Below the pieces are notes generated by a model. It made no database searches. It was not told the origin of the DNA and saw only the letters and a list, made by a program, of their open reading frames with translations. From positions 1 to 64,000 of the forward strand of contig JAEUKH010000021.1 of NCBI GenBank assembly GCA_016792845.1: a stretch of DNA of 64,000 nucleotides, written 5' to 3'. The position numbers and the translations under genes are program-made. The stretch comes from Myxococcales bacterium (GTDB taxonomy: Bacteria > Myxococcota_A > Polyangia > Polyangiales > Ga0077539). Positions within the stretch are counted from its first letter, which is position 1, and each line of letters begins with the position of its first letter. Positions 1 to 8,027 of the stretch are shown here, one piece after another.

Positions 1-288
1 TTCGATCTCCTCTCGAAGACGTTGTACCTCTCTCGCCAGGGCATCGCAAAGGTTGGCTCCCGGCGAAGGTCCTGGGTCAGCGCTCCTCACGCGAACGGAG
101 GCACGCCAAACACGCATGTTGCTTTGCGGGATGATCTCCCAAGCACTGAGCGGCCGCCCCATGACGTCGCGCTGAACGGTGGCGCTGTCACCCGCGCCGG
201 AGTCGGCAGCCTTGCACCCGCACCCGCCACCAACAGCCTGAGCCCTCGCGCCAAACTCAGCCTTCGGAGCAATCTCAAACGACTTCAT
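1..288 (-). CDS. MKSFEIAPK-leader cysteine/glycine-rich protein, copy 1 (3' end outside window)
   Basis: Open minus-strand frame from the ATG at 288 to the window edge, about 96 codons seen. The first residues MKSFEIAPK are followed by a Gly/Cys-rich stretch (GGGCGCK) and a conserved block QRDVMGRPLSAWEIIP, then diverging sequence. The same layout recurs in the genes at 980-1906 and 2852-3679. A good ribosome site (AAAGGAG) lies 6 bases before the ATG. No function is recognised. The short Gly/Cys leader could be a targeting or maturation signal, but that is inference. Confidence 0.75.
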   Translation of the reverse strand, partial: MKSFEIAPKAEFGARAQAVGGGCGCKAADSGAGDSATVQRDVMGRPLSAWEIIPQSNMRVWRASVRVRSADPGPSPGANLCDALAREVQRLREEIE

Positions 289-473
289 CGCTGACTCCTT
301 TCGAGCATCGTCTCCCCGGTAGCCGCTGTCGGGGCTCGGTCGCGGCTCCTGGCAGAGCAGGGGGCAGAGCCACGAACTCTGGGGCTGCGACCACCTACAC
401 GCCCGCCATTCCGACATTTCCCCCCCCCAGTCTTCTCGGCATTCCGGCTGGAGGCCGAAACCTGCACACGGGG

Positions 474-977
474 TTAACGATGATATGGCGTGCCGAAGTA
501 TGCGTCGAGCCAGTTGCACATCACACTGCGAGCGGATGCCGGATCTTTGCCGAGCGCGATCTGCATTTCGACGCACGCTGAAATTCCACCGGTTGCATTT
601 GACTGAGCCAGTGAAAATTCTGATGACCCAGGGTAGACGAATTGAGTTCGAAAGTTCAGCAGTGTCACGATCGCACGTAAAATGCCCCTTGATGCCTGTC
701 TCTCGGTGCCGACCTCAACAATCATCACTTCTAGCGCCCTTGATTCAAGAAAAGTACCCGAGAACTCGTTCACTTGATCCCAGAGCTGTAGACAGTTTGA
801 TGGCACTTTCGAGCGAGGTAGAATACTGCCAAATGAAAACTCCCCGAGTGCCGCTGAGAGTGCAGATAACTCATCGAGCACCTCCCTCTGTCGGCTCGCA
901 TCCAAGACCAGACGCGAATGAGGGCGACATAAGTCAGTGTAGAGGCAAGGCGAGAGTTCGACCGCGCTTCTCGACAT
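474..977 (-). CDS. Hypothetical protein coupled to the cassette gene upstream
   Basis: 167 codons starting MSRSAVELSP. The ATG at 977 lies two bases after the TGA stop of the 980-1906 gene (TGA-AA-ATG), so the pair is very probably translationally coupled. A longer frame starting at 1052 exists but would overlap the neighbour out of frame, so the coupled ATG is preferred. No signal peptide, membrane segment or known domain was recognised. Its position as partner of a gene with a variable C-terminus would fit an immunity or chaperone-type gene, but nothing in the sequence itself shows that. Confidence 0.6.
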   Translation of the reverse strand: MSRSAVELSPCLYTDLCRPHSRLVLDASRQREVLDELSALSAALGEFSFGSILPRSKVPSNCLQLWDQVNEFSGTFLESRALEVMIVEVGTERQASRGILRAIVTLLNFRTQFVYPGSSEFSLAQSNATGGISACVEMQIALGKDPASARSVMCNWLDAYFGTPYHR

Positions 978-979
978 TT

Positions 980-1906
980 TCAACACACCTTGGTGCAGTC
1001 GTCGTAACACCCTTGATTCGCGCCACACTCGTCGGTACAGCAACCCGGGCAACGTAGCCAGCCAACATTGCGGCAGTTCTCATAATTGGGTGGCCGAGGA
1101 AAGGGCCAGTCCAGGGAGCCGGACGTAGGATTGAAACACCCGCGCAGCGCGCGTTCGGCACTCGCGAGCCTGGCCACCAATGGAGCAATGTCACGCTCAT
1201 AGGAGAGGTCGGGATTGCCGAGCCTGCTACGAACTCGGCTCTCCGTATCACGCGCCCGGTGCAATGCCGCAAGGCATGCCAGCCTCCGGTACCCTTCCAG
1301 AGTCCCCTGATTCAGAGTGCCCACGCTAAAAGCCACACTGCACGCATTCCACATATGCCAGATGGCGTTGCGCGTAGCGACACCAGCACCTTCGAGTGGG
1401 GAGCGAGTGTAGGCCTGACCTAATGCCGCGCAGAGGTGCATTGGATCTCGCGCAGTGCAAGTCCTTCGAGCATCCTCCCAGGCATTGGCTACCTCGTCCC
1501 AACCACCTCCGTACCTCGCGCCTCGTCTTTGTAGTTCGTCCCGAATAGCCTGCACCTCTCGGCTCAACGCATCACAAAGCCGCGCCCCCGGAGCAGGCGG
1601 ACCGTGACCGGCGCTTCTCACGCTCACGGGAACGTTGGAGGAAATGGCAAGGGGTAACAATTCCCACGCCTTCAACACCCTCCCCATCACATCGTGCCGT
1701 ACTGTCGCCCCGCCCCCCCCGCCACAATCCCCACCCTTGCACCCGCAGCCGCTCTTCCCCCCACACCCGCCCACCGCGCTCGACGCGGCGCCCCCGCTAC
1801 CCCCAAACCCATGCGCAATCGTGCCCATCCCTCTGCCCGCACTGCCAACGCCGTTCGCCGCCCTCTCGCCAAACCCAGTCTTCGGAGCAATCTCAAACGA
1901 CTTCAT
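980..1906 (-). CDS. MKSFEIAPK-leader cysteine/glycine-rich protein, copy 2
   Basis: 308 residues. The leader MKSFEIAPKTGFG is followed by about 45 residues extremely rich in Gly, Ala and Cys, the block HDVMGRVLKAWELLP, and a C-terminal part unlike that of copy 3. It shares the leader, a CDALSREVQ-like segment and adjacent arginines with copy 1, so copies 1 and 2 are closer. The last 30 residues hold a cluster of Cys (CPGCCTDECGANQGCYDDC) suggesting disulfides or metal binding. Start ATG at 1906 has AAAGGAG upstream. The next gene begins two bases after its stop. No family recognised. Confidence 0.75.
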   Translation of the reverse strand: MKSFEIAPKTGFGERAANGVGSAGRGMGTIAHGFGGSGGAASSAVGGCGGKSGCGCKGGDCGGGGGATVRHDVMGRVLKAWELLPLAISSNVPVSVRSAGHGPPAPGARLCDALSREVQAIRDELQRRGARYGGGWDEVANAWEDARRTCTARDPMHLCAALGQAYTRSPLEGAGVATRNAIWHMWNACSVAFSVGTLNQGTLEGYRRLACLAALHRARDTESRVRSRLGNPDLSYERDIAPLVARLASAERALRGCFNPTSGSLDWPFPRPPNYENCRNVGWLRCPGCCTDECGANQGCYDDCTKVC

Positions 1907-2038
1907 CGCTGACTCCTTTCAAGCATTGCCTCTCCGGTAGCCGCTGGCAGGGCCAGAACGCGCGGCGTGTTCTTGTGATCGATCACGGCTCGCCGCGAAC
2001 ACAGGGCGCGCGCATCACGCGATCGAACGCCGCGAGAA
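1868..2038. repeat. 171-bp direct repeat, copy A (leader plus upstream region)
   Basis: Aligns without gaps to 3641-3811 with four mismatches by eye. It covers the first 13 codons and about 130 bp upstream of the minus-strand cassette gene, so both genes carry the same promoter and ribosome site. A more diverged version lies upstream of the gene starting at 288 (about 255-345). Confidence 0.9.
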
Positions 2039-2111
2039 GAGAAGGTACCGTCGAGAGCGTGTCGCCTCAGAGGGTGTTTGCTCGTGGACATCGGTGCGTA
2101 TGGTCTTTGGC

Positions 2112-2460
2112 ATGACCCCCTCCAACCCCATTCGCAACGGCTACCCCACCGACCTGAGCGACGCAGAGTGGTCGCTGATCGAGCCCTTTGTCCCCCTCCG
2201 GTAACCGCTCTTTACAGAGACGAAGTATGACCGGCGAAACGTGATCGACGGCATTCTCTACAAGTTGCATACCGGTTGCCAGTGGCGACTTCTGCCCAAC
2301 GACCTTCCGCCTTGGCGATCGAAGTTGCAGGCCGGGTTCGATTGGCCGCGGGCCGCACTGAAGATCCCACGCATGTGGTGACCGACAGTCAATCTGTGGC
2401 TCATCCAGACCGCAGAGCGCGTTGGCATCCAAGTTCAACTCGCACAGCGGGCGGTCGAGC
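2112..2460 (+). pseudogene. Decayed IS5-family (DUF4096-type) transposase
   Basis: An ATG at 2112 opens NGYPTDLSDAEWSLIEPFVP, the typical start of IS5-group transposases, then meets TAA after about 30 codons. A second piece, in another frame from about 2227, reads [20 protein letters not shown] and [10 protein letters not shown] third piece further on carries TDSQSV, matching the conserved DSQSV block near the first catalytic Asp. The C-terminal half is missing. The frameshift, internal deletion and truncation make it non-functional. No terminal inverted repeats were identified. Confidence 0.85.
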
Positions 2461-2851
2461 GCTCGATCGCACGGCACAACAGCTGGAAGTGACTGTCAAA
2501 TAAGTATGATCGCTCAATTGCCTCCTTTCAGACCCCGGTTCGCGATCGGATTGGTTGGCCTCATGCTTGGTCGGTTAACCGAAGATGTGGCATGATGCGA
2601 TGGGTAAACGCACCCGGCCTAGCGTCTTCTGTGTCGTGGTTGCCAGGTGATCGCGCAATATCGAAGGCAACTTTGGTTGCAGATGGCGATTGACTCCTCA
2701 GGTCGCGGTGGTGGCCCGAAGACGTATTCTCTCATCGCTCGATGAGCAGCTGGCGTGTTGATCATACACCGCCGATGGCAGATGCTAAAGCAGTTCTGCT
2801 GAGTCAGTAGAGTGAAGTAGAATGCGATCACAGAGAGCATTGTCATCTCAT
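2461..2851. other. Gene-poor segment of lower GC
   Basis: Between the transposase remnant and the end of the copy 3 cassette gene. Base composition is visibly more AT-rich than the rest of the window. A 75-codon minus-strand frame (2619-2846) has no ribosome site or recognisable content. Probably degraded insertion debris. Confidence 0.5.
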
Positions 2852-3679
2852 CTAGTACCTGTAGACATTTCTAACCACGGCAGGAATCTCGCAGTCGCAG
2901 CCGCGATGACTGCCAACTGTACGACGAGTCGTCGCAACGACGTCAGCATATGCGGTTGCCAAAATAGACTCTCTGTCAATTGCTTGGGCGAGCGCATTTG
3001 TTAGCTCAGATTCCGCCAACGCACAGATTCGCTGTCGAATGCTGGAGTGGTCGGCTCCCATAGAGGCGCATTCTTGATAGAGGCCATTTAAGATGGCCCA
3101 CTGGGATTGCAGAGGTCTCAGTTGTTGGTCGATGTCGGGCCAGTTGTATAGGTCTCGGAGTCGGTGGAGTGAGTATTGTTCGATGAGATTGAGGTTCATC
3201 ATCCATAAAATAAGATCGCAAGGATTAGCCACATTGCCTTGTTGGCAGGCGCGAATCAACTCGAAGATTCGCCCAATTTCTCTTTCCCAGCTATCGATTT
3301 CAACCTGAATACTCTCGGCTCGGCGTTGTAGTACCCAGCAGTGTTCTTGTACCTCTACAGGGCACCACGCGCCGGTCGGGGGGAGTCGGGGGGGCTGAAA
3401 CCGAGGAAATTGCCTGTGAGCGGCGTCAAACCCGATGGCCGAGCCACTTCGAGAGGCTGACCGACTCCAGTGTTTAGAACTGTCGATGGGCAACAACTCC
3501 CACGCCTTGAGCGGCCGCCCCATGACGTCGCGCTGAACGGTGGCGCTGTCACCCGCGCCGGAGTCACCAGCCTTGCACCCGCACCCGCCCGATGTGCGTG
3601 TTGCAGAGCCGCCGCACCCACCAACAGCCTGAGCCATCGCGCCAAACCCAGTCTTCGGAGCAATCTCAAACGACTTCAT
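2852..3679 (-). CDS. MKSFEIAPK-leader cysteine/glycine-rich protein, copy 3
   Basis: 275 residues with the leader MKSFEIAPKTGFG, a Gly/Cys block (GGCGCKAGDSGAGDS) nearly the same as copy 1, and QRDVMGRPLKAWELLP. From about residue 65 it departs from the other copies into a mostly helical-looking, Gln/Glu/Leu-rich region ending CDCEIPAVVRNVYRY. The ATG at 3679 has AAAGGAG upstream. The 171-bp repeat copy B covers its start and upstream region. Its downstream side has lost any partner gene and holds the transposase remnant. Function unknown. Confidence 0.75.
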   Translation of the reverse strand: MKSFEIAPKTGFGAMAQAVGGCGGSATRTSGGCGCKAGDSGAGDSATVQRDVMGRPLKAWELLPIDSSKHWSRSASRSGSAIGFDAAHRQFPRFQPPRLPPTGAWCPVEVQEHCWVLQRRAESIQVEIDSWEREIGRIFELIRACQQGNVANPCDLILWMMNLNLIEQYSLHRLRDLYNWPDIDQQLRPLQSQWAILNGLYQECASMGADHSSIRQRICALAESELTNALAQAIDRESILATAYADVVATTRRTVGSHRGCDCEIPAVVRNVYRY

Positions 3680-3811
3680 CGCTGACTCCTTTCAAGCATT
3701 GCCTCTCCGGTAGCCGCTGGCAGGGCCAGAACGCGCGGTGTGTTCTTGTGAGCGATCACGGCTCGCCGCCAACACAGGTCGCGCGCATCACGCGATCGAA
3801 CGCCGCGAGAA
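3641..3811. repeat. 171-bp direct repeat, copy B (leader plus upstream region)
   Basis: Counterpart of 1868-2038; the four differences seen are single-base substitutions. It begins inside the leader of the gene starting at 3679 and ends about 30 bp before the next minus-strand gene. Confidence 0.9.
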
Positions 3812-3839
3812 AGAACGAGAACGCCAAGGTTTGATGGCC

Positions 3840-4253
3840 TCAGTCTGAATAGCCAGCCACGACGACCTGCAACTGGAGCGACACGTTGTTCGGGCTCGTG
3901 ATGCGAAAGCGCCCGTATGCCCCTTGATCAGACGGTGAGGTGATCTGCATGAAGGTCACCGCAGGCAGGTTGTTGGCCGACCCGGCAGAGACGGTCTTGC
4001 CCACGCTCGAGGTCGCCCAGGTGTCGTACTCCGGCGCATTGGTGAACTGATATTCAACCGTTGCGCTCGCCGTAAACCCAGACGCCCCGCGCATGATGAG
4101 CTGCACCTGCAATCGCTCGACGCTCCCCAGAAGCGCAGCGTGCTCTTGCGAGGTGTAGAACACCGGCGGCGCGCTCGCGTCGCCCGAGATCACCTGATCG
4201 AACACCACAAGATTGAATACGCGTGCCATGAGACCGCCCCCGTACCCGCCCAT
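3840..4253 (-). CDS. Hypothetical small beta-rich protein
   Basis: About 137 residues, beginning MGGYGGGLMARVFNLVV if the ATG at 4253 is used; the ATG at 4229 (MARVFN) is an equally good choice. The sequence alternates hydrophobic and polar residues with many Ser, Thr, Val and Asn (for example VSLQLQVVVAGYSD at the end), as in a beta-sandwich. No signal peptide and no known family recognised. It stands alone, upstream of the cassette cluster and in the same direction. Confidence 0.6.
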   Translation of the reverse strand: MGGYGGGLMARVFNLVVFDQVISGDASAPPVFYTSQEHAALLGSVERLQVQLIMRGASGFTASATVEYQFTNAPEYDTWATSSVGKTVSAGSANNLPAVTFMQITSPSDQGAYGRFRITSPNNVSLQLQVVVAGYSD

Positions 4254-4688
4254 CACACCCGAGCGGATGACGCGACCGTCACGCCCTTCGAGTCACCACG
4301 ACCCCCAGAGCGTGACACGTCTTTCTGGCGATCAGCATTAGCCCCCCCCCCACACGATTCTGTCAACAGCCGCCTTCGTTTTTCTGTCTCAGCTGGCATT
4401 GGGTGCGAAATTACGTTGTGCTGTCAACCACTTCGAAGGCGCCGTGTGCACCTGCGCGCTGCGCTGTCAGGCGCGTCGAGGCCCGGCTCAGACGCGACGA
4501 ATCGCCTCTCAACACGCATCAATACTCCCCAACGCGCCCCGGCGTAGTCGATGCCTCGGGGCCATTTTGTCAGTTCGCGACGTCGCGCACGACCCGAGGG
4601 AGACCTGCGTCGCCGCCTCGCACGCTCAGAGGTCACGCCCGATCGTGAGCGTCATCGACCCTGAGGGGGGAGGCCCGTCTGTGAAGGC
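4254..4688. other. Intergenic stretch with no supported gene
   Basis: Lies between the small beta-rich gene and the 3' end of the kinase gene. It contains a run of ten C at about 4342-4351. Plus-strand frames entering it continue antisense to the kinase tail and show no coding character. No RNA gene seen. Confidence 0.5.
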
Positions 4689-6260
4689 TCAGCGCAAGAT
4701 CGGCGCGCCGTTGACCGAGACCGCGTTCCGTCGCGGACGCACACGCCGGGCAGGGCTCGCGGCGGGTGCGACCCGCTCCGTGTTCGTCACCGTCGTGTCA
4801 GCCGATGGGGGCACGGGCGCCGCCGCAACGGGCGCCGCCGCAACGGGCGCCGCCGCAACGGGCGCGCGCACCGGAGACACCACCGGGGCCGCCGCAACGG
4901 GCGCGCGCACCGGAGACACCACCGGGGCCTCCCTCACCGGGGTCGCCGCGGCGCTGCGAGAGGGGCCGCGGGCGCGCACGATCAGCCCCGCGCTGACCCC
5001 GAGGCTCAGCACCGCCAACGCCGCGCTGGCCCACAGCGCCACCCGGCGACTCGGAGGCTCAGCCTCGACCAGCGGGCTCTCGTGCGAGATCGACTGAATG
5101 CTCGGCCCCACTTCGAGCGAGCCCGACGAGACCGACGGCGGCGCCTGCAAGGCCGACACCTGGGCCAACGAGAGCGAGCGCGAGAGCGAGGGCGAGGTGT
5201 CGTGACGGTGCAGGCTCACCGAGAGCGAGGCGCCCTCGTGAGCGCCCGAGAGCGAAGGCATCGGGTCGATGGCCTCGATGCCCGAAGCGTCGATGGCGTC
5301 GGGCGCCGTGCGGTCTTCAGTGTTCAACACCGGGTGGCTTTGAAACAGAGGCTCCCACGTCGCGGCGACCTTGGGCGCGGCGAAGGGCAAGAGCGCCCGA
5401 CCCATGCTCAACAGATCGGCGAAGCGCGCGGCCGGGTCGCGCGAGAGCGCCCGCAAGATCACCGCCTCGAAGCCCGGAGCGAGCCCCTCGCGGAGACGGC
5501 TCGGCGGCTCGAAGCGCCCCTGCACGATCGCGTGCAAGGTCTCGTACAAGGTCGGCCCCGCGAAGGGGCGCCGGCCCGTGACGCACTGGTACAAGATCAC
5601 CCCGAGGCTGTACTGGTCGCTGCGGGCGTCGGCGTTGCGCGCGCCGCGGGCGAGCTCGGGCGGGATGTAATACGGCGTGCCGAGCAGCGTGCTGCCCCCC
5701 GTGAGGGTCTGCAACGACGGCCCGTCGCTGATCTTCGAGATGCCGAAGTCGAGCACCTTCACCACCTCGACGCCCTGACGGGTGCGCGAGAGAAAGACGT
5801 TCGCTGGCTTCAAATCGCGGTGAACGATGCCCTCGTCGTGCGCCGCCTGCACCGCCGACAAGACCGGCAGCATGATCTCGACCGTACGCTCGACCGAACA
5901 CAACGGCTGACGCTTGAGCCGCGAACCGAGGTCGTCGCCGTCGAGAAACTCCATCACGAGGTAGGGCATCTGCTCGACCACGCCGACGTCGAAGACATCG
6001 ACGACGTGCGGGTGATCGATCTTTGCCACCGCCACGCCCTCGCGCTCGAAGCGCGCGAGCACCTTCTTGTTGCGCGCGACCTCGGGGCGTAACACCTTCA
6101 ACGCCACGCGCTTCTTCAGCGAGGTGTGGAGGGCCTCGTACACCTCGCCCATGCCGCCTCGACCCATCTGCCGCACGATGGTGTAGCGGCCGAACGCACT
6201 GCCCGGCGCGAGGATGTCACCCTCTGACGTCGCGAGCCCCTCGCTGTCGTCGTCATTCAT
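4689..6260 (-). CDS. Membrane-anchored Ser/Thr protein kinase
   Basis: 523 residues from the ATG at 6260; an in-frame GTG at 6287 would add nine residues. The N-terminal half is a complete Hanks-type kinase: glycine loop GRGGMGEVYE, catalytic HRDLKPANVF, DFGISK, GTPYYIPPE and SDQYSLGVILYQ. A Ser-rich linker follows, then one transmembrane helix (about residues 425-445) and a Pro/Ala/Val tail made of short tandem repeats. It would phosphorylate cytoplasmic targets with its tail in the periplasm. It is a single gene, and its substrate cannot be told from context. Confidence 0.95.
   Translation of the reverse strand: MNDDDSEGLATSEGDILAPGSAFGRYTIVRQMGRGGMGEVYEALHTSLKKRVALKVLRPEVARNKKVLARFEREGVAVAKIDHPHVVDVFDVGVVEQMPYLVMEFLDGDDLGSRLKRQPLCSVERTVEIMLPVLSAVQAAHDEGIVHRDLKPANVFLSRTRQGVEVVKVLDFGISKISDGPSLQTLTGGSTLLGTPYYIPPELARGARNADARSDQYSLGVILYQCVTGRRPFAGPTLYETLHAIVQGRFEPPSRLREGLAPGFEAVILRALSRDPAARFADLLSMGRALLPFAAPKVAATWEPLFQSHPVLNTEDRTAPDAIDASGIEAIDPMPSLSGAHEGASLSVSLHRHDTSPSLSRSLSLAQVSALQAPPSVSSGSLEVGPSIQSISHESPLVEAEPPSRRVALWASAALAVLSLGVSAGLIVRARGPSRSAAATPVREAPVVSPVRAPVAAAPVVSPVRAPVAAAPVAAAPVAAAPVPPSADTTVTNTERVAPAASPARRVRPRRNAVSVNGAPILR
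4805..4930. repeat. In-frame tandem repeats in the kinase tail
   Basis: A 15-bp unit around GGGCGCCGCCGCAAC is repeated about three times and is followed by two copies of a unit of about 39 bp containing ACCGGAGACACCACC. All lengths are multiples of three and encode the APVAA and APVVSPVR repeats of the periplasmic tail, so copy-number changes would keep the frame. Confidence 0.85.
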
Positions 6261-6335
6261 CACAGCGCGTTCGAAAACACTACCCACTCAAGCCCCGCCC
6301 TTCAAGCCGCGGGATCCCCCAAATGACAGCCTCGC

Positions 6336-7124
6336 TCACACCAGCGCGTCGTACGGCGCGAAGGGCGTGACGCAGGGCGGCCCTGCCGCATAGGCGTAGT
6401 GCAGCACCCGCCCGGGCGCGAGCGCCAGGAGCGTCGAAGACACCGTCGCGAAGGCCCCAACGTGCACGCAGAGCGACTGGAGGTTGTCGGCCAGCGAGGG
6501 GTCAACCCACGGCTCCCGCGGCGGGAGGCGCTCGGGGCGAGGGTGATCGTGACGGCCCATCATCTGCGCGAGCGCCGCAGACGCTTCGGGCAAGGTGAGG
6601 GCGGCGAGCCGCGAGGGGGGCATCCATTCGACCGGCAGCTCGGTCTTGGGAAAGGCCGCCGAGCCCATCACATCGTTGGCGAGCACATGCTGCCCCGGGC
6701 CGAGCGCGTGAAGGGTGCACCGCGCGGGCTCAGGCCGAAGGTAGGCCACCGAGAGCGCCTCGGCGTCACCGAAGAAGAGATTGAACGGGCGGTAATGCCG
6801 CGGGTCGAGTGCGCGGAGATACGCCGCCGCGGCCGCCGTCGAGCCTTGCCGAAGAACAGCCAAGACCACCTCGCCCCGCGAGCGCCAGGGGCCCGCGCGA
6901 CCCAAGGGCGTGCGCTGGTTGGTGAGCCCTACGAAGAATCCTCGGCGGGTGACGCCGAGCCAGGTGCCGCCCGCTTCGAGGTCGCGGCCCCCTAAGAGCA
7001 CCTCGGCGCCCGCCTCAAGCACCGCAGGAGGGGCCGACGGGCGGTGCACGAATTCGTCACGGTTGGCCGCGATGATGAGCCCCGCTTGGGGGTGAACCCT
7101 GCTGTACGCGACGAGCGTGCACAC
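6336..7124 (-). CDS. NRDE/TANGO2-family protein
   Basis: 262 residues starting MCTLVAYSR, with the family's N-terminal Cys, the NRDEF motif near residue 21, the GGRDLEAGGTWLG block and GLTNQR. Length is normal for the family. Members are related to eukaryotic TANGO2; their biochemical role is not settled, although a role in haem or membrane-lipid metabolism has been proposed for eukaryotic relatives. It begins six bases after the XdhC stop, so it is the last gene of a moaA-xdhC-NRDE operon. Confidence 0.9.
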   Translation of the reverse strand: MCTLVAYSRVHPQAGLIIAANRDEFVHRPSAPPAVLEAGAEVLLGGRDLEAGGTWLGVTRRGFFVGLTNQRTPLGRAGPWRSRGEVVLAVLRQGSTAAAAAYLRALDPRHYRPFNLFFGDAEALSVAYLRPEPARCTLHALGPGQHVLANDVMGSAAFPKTELPVEWMPPSRLAALTLPEASAALAQMMGRHDHPRPERLPPREPWVDPSLADNLQSLCVHVGAFATVSSTLLALAPGRVLHYAYAAGPPCVTPFAPYDALV

Positions 7125-7130
7125 AGACCC

Positions 7131-8021
7131 TCAGGCGCCCTGCGCGGGGGCATCGGGGCGCGCGACCCGCGTAGAACGTGGCGCCGTCTGCGACGGAGAC
7201 AAGGCAAACCCGCGGCGAAATGCGACCAGCTCGGCCGCGATGGAGACCGCAATTTCGAGCGGTGCGCGGGCCCCGATGCTCAAACCCAAGGGCATGCGGA
7301 CGCGGTCGCACGCTTCGGCCGAGAGGCCGCGGGCTTCGAGCCGGGCGCGGGTGCGCTGCGCCTTCGCGCGGCTGCCGACGCCGCCGACGAAGCTGTAATT
7401 GCGCTCGAGGGCCCACAAGATGGCGTCTTGATCGAGGCGGTGGTCGTGCGTCATCACCAACACGGCCCCCCGCGTCGGAACCCGCCCGCCGAGCACCGTC
7501 GGGTCACCCCGAAGCACCGTCGCCCCCGGAAAGCGCGACGCCTCGCTCCACCCCTCGCGGGGGTCGCACACCGTCACCGCAAAGCCCAACGACACCAAGA
7601 GCGGCACCAAGGCGCCGGCCACATGGCCGCCCCCCACCACGGCCACGGGCATCGCCGCCGCGAGGGGCTCAAGCAGCACCGTCACCGAGCCCCCGCAGCA
7701 CATGCCCAACGACGCGCCGAGGGCGAGCTCGAGGGTCTCGGGAGTGGCCTCGCCGCGCCGTGCGGCGTCGAGCTGTTGCACCATCGCCCGCAGGGCCCGC
7801 TGCTCTAACGCGCCGCCCCCGAGGGTGCCCGCGCACGCGCCGTCGGCGACCAAGAGGAGCTTCTGCCCAGGCGTCGCCGGGGCGCTCCCCCTCCGCGCGA
7901 GCACCGTCGCGAGCACCGACGCGGCCCCTGCGGCGCTGGCCTCCGCGGCGAGGGCCAGCACCTCATGAACCTCGGCCGCGCGCGGCTTCGGGAGGCTCTC
8001 ATCGTCGTCACACTCGACCAA
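7131..8021 (-). CDS. XdhC/CoxI-family molybdoenzyme maturation factor
   Basis: 296 residues. The N-terminal XdhC domain has TPGQKLLL, GTLGGGALE and the MCCGG motif; the C-terminal Rossmann-like domain has VVGGGHVAG and FVGGVGSRAK. In this family the protein binds molybdenum cofactor and helps load or sulfurate it in xanthine dehydrogenase-type enzymes. The start at 8021 lies six bases after the moaA stop, which supports a cofactor-linked operon. The target molybdoenzyme is not in this window. Confidence 0.93.
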   Translation of the reverse strand: MVECDDDESLPKPRAAEVHEVLALAAEASAAGAASVLATVLARRGSAPATPGQKLLLVADGACAGTLGGGALEQRALRAMVQQLDAARRGEATPETLELALGASLGMCCGGSVTVLLEPLAAAMPVAVVGGGHVAGALVPLLVSLGFAVTVCDPREGWSEASRFPGATVLRGDPTVLGGRVPTRGAVLVMTHDHRLDQDAILWALERNYSFVGGVGSRAKAQRTRARLEARGLSAEACDRVRMPLGLSIGARAPLEIAVSIAAELVAFRRGFALSPSQTAPRSTRVARPDAPAQGA

Positions 8022-8027
8022 CGGCGG

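Noticed and set aside
2378..2392. GTGAC-CGACA-GTCAA in the transposase remnant
   Set aside because: The first base is G, so it does not fit YTGAC and is not palindromic there. It lies in the conserved DSQSV codons and is 19 kb from the domain; taken as chance.
2619..2846. 75-codon minus-strand frame next to the IS remnant
   Set aside because: No ribosome site, low-complexity AT-rich sequence, and no recognisable features.
4399..5097. 232-codon plus-strand frame
   Set aside because: Mostly antisense to the kinase tail repeats, with Ala/Thr/Gly repeats that mirror them. No ribosome site.
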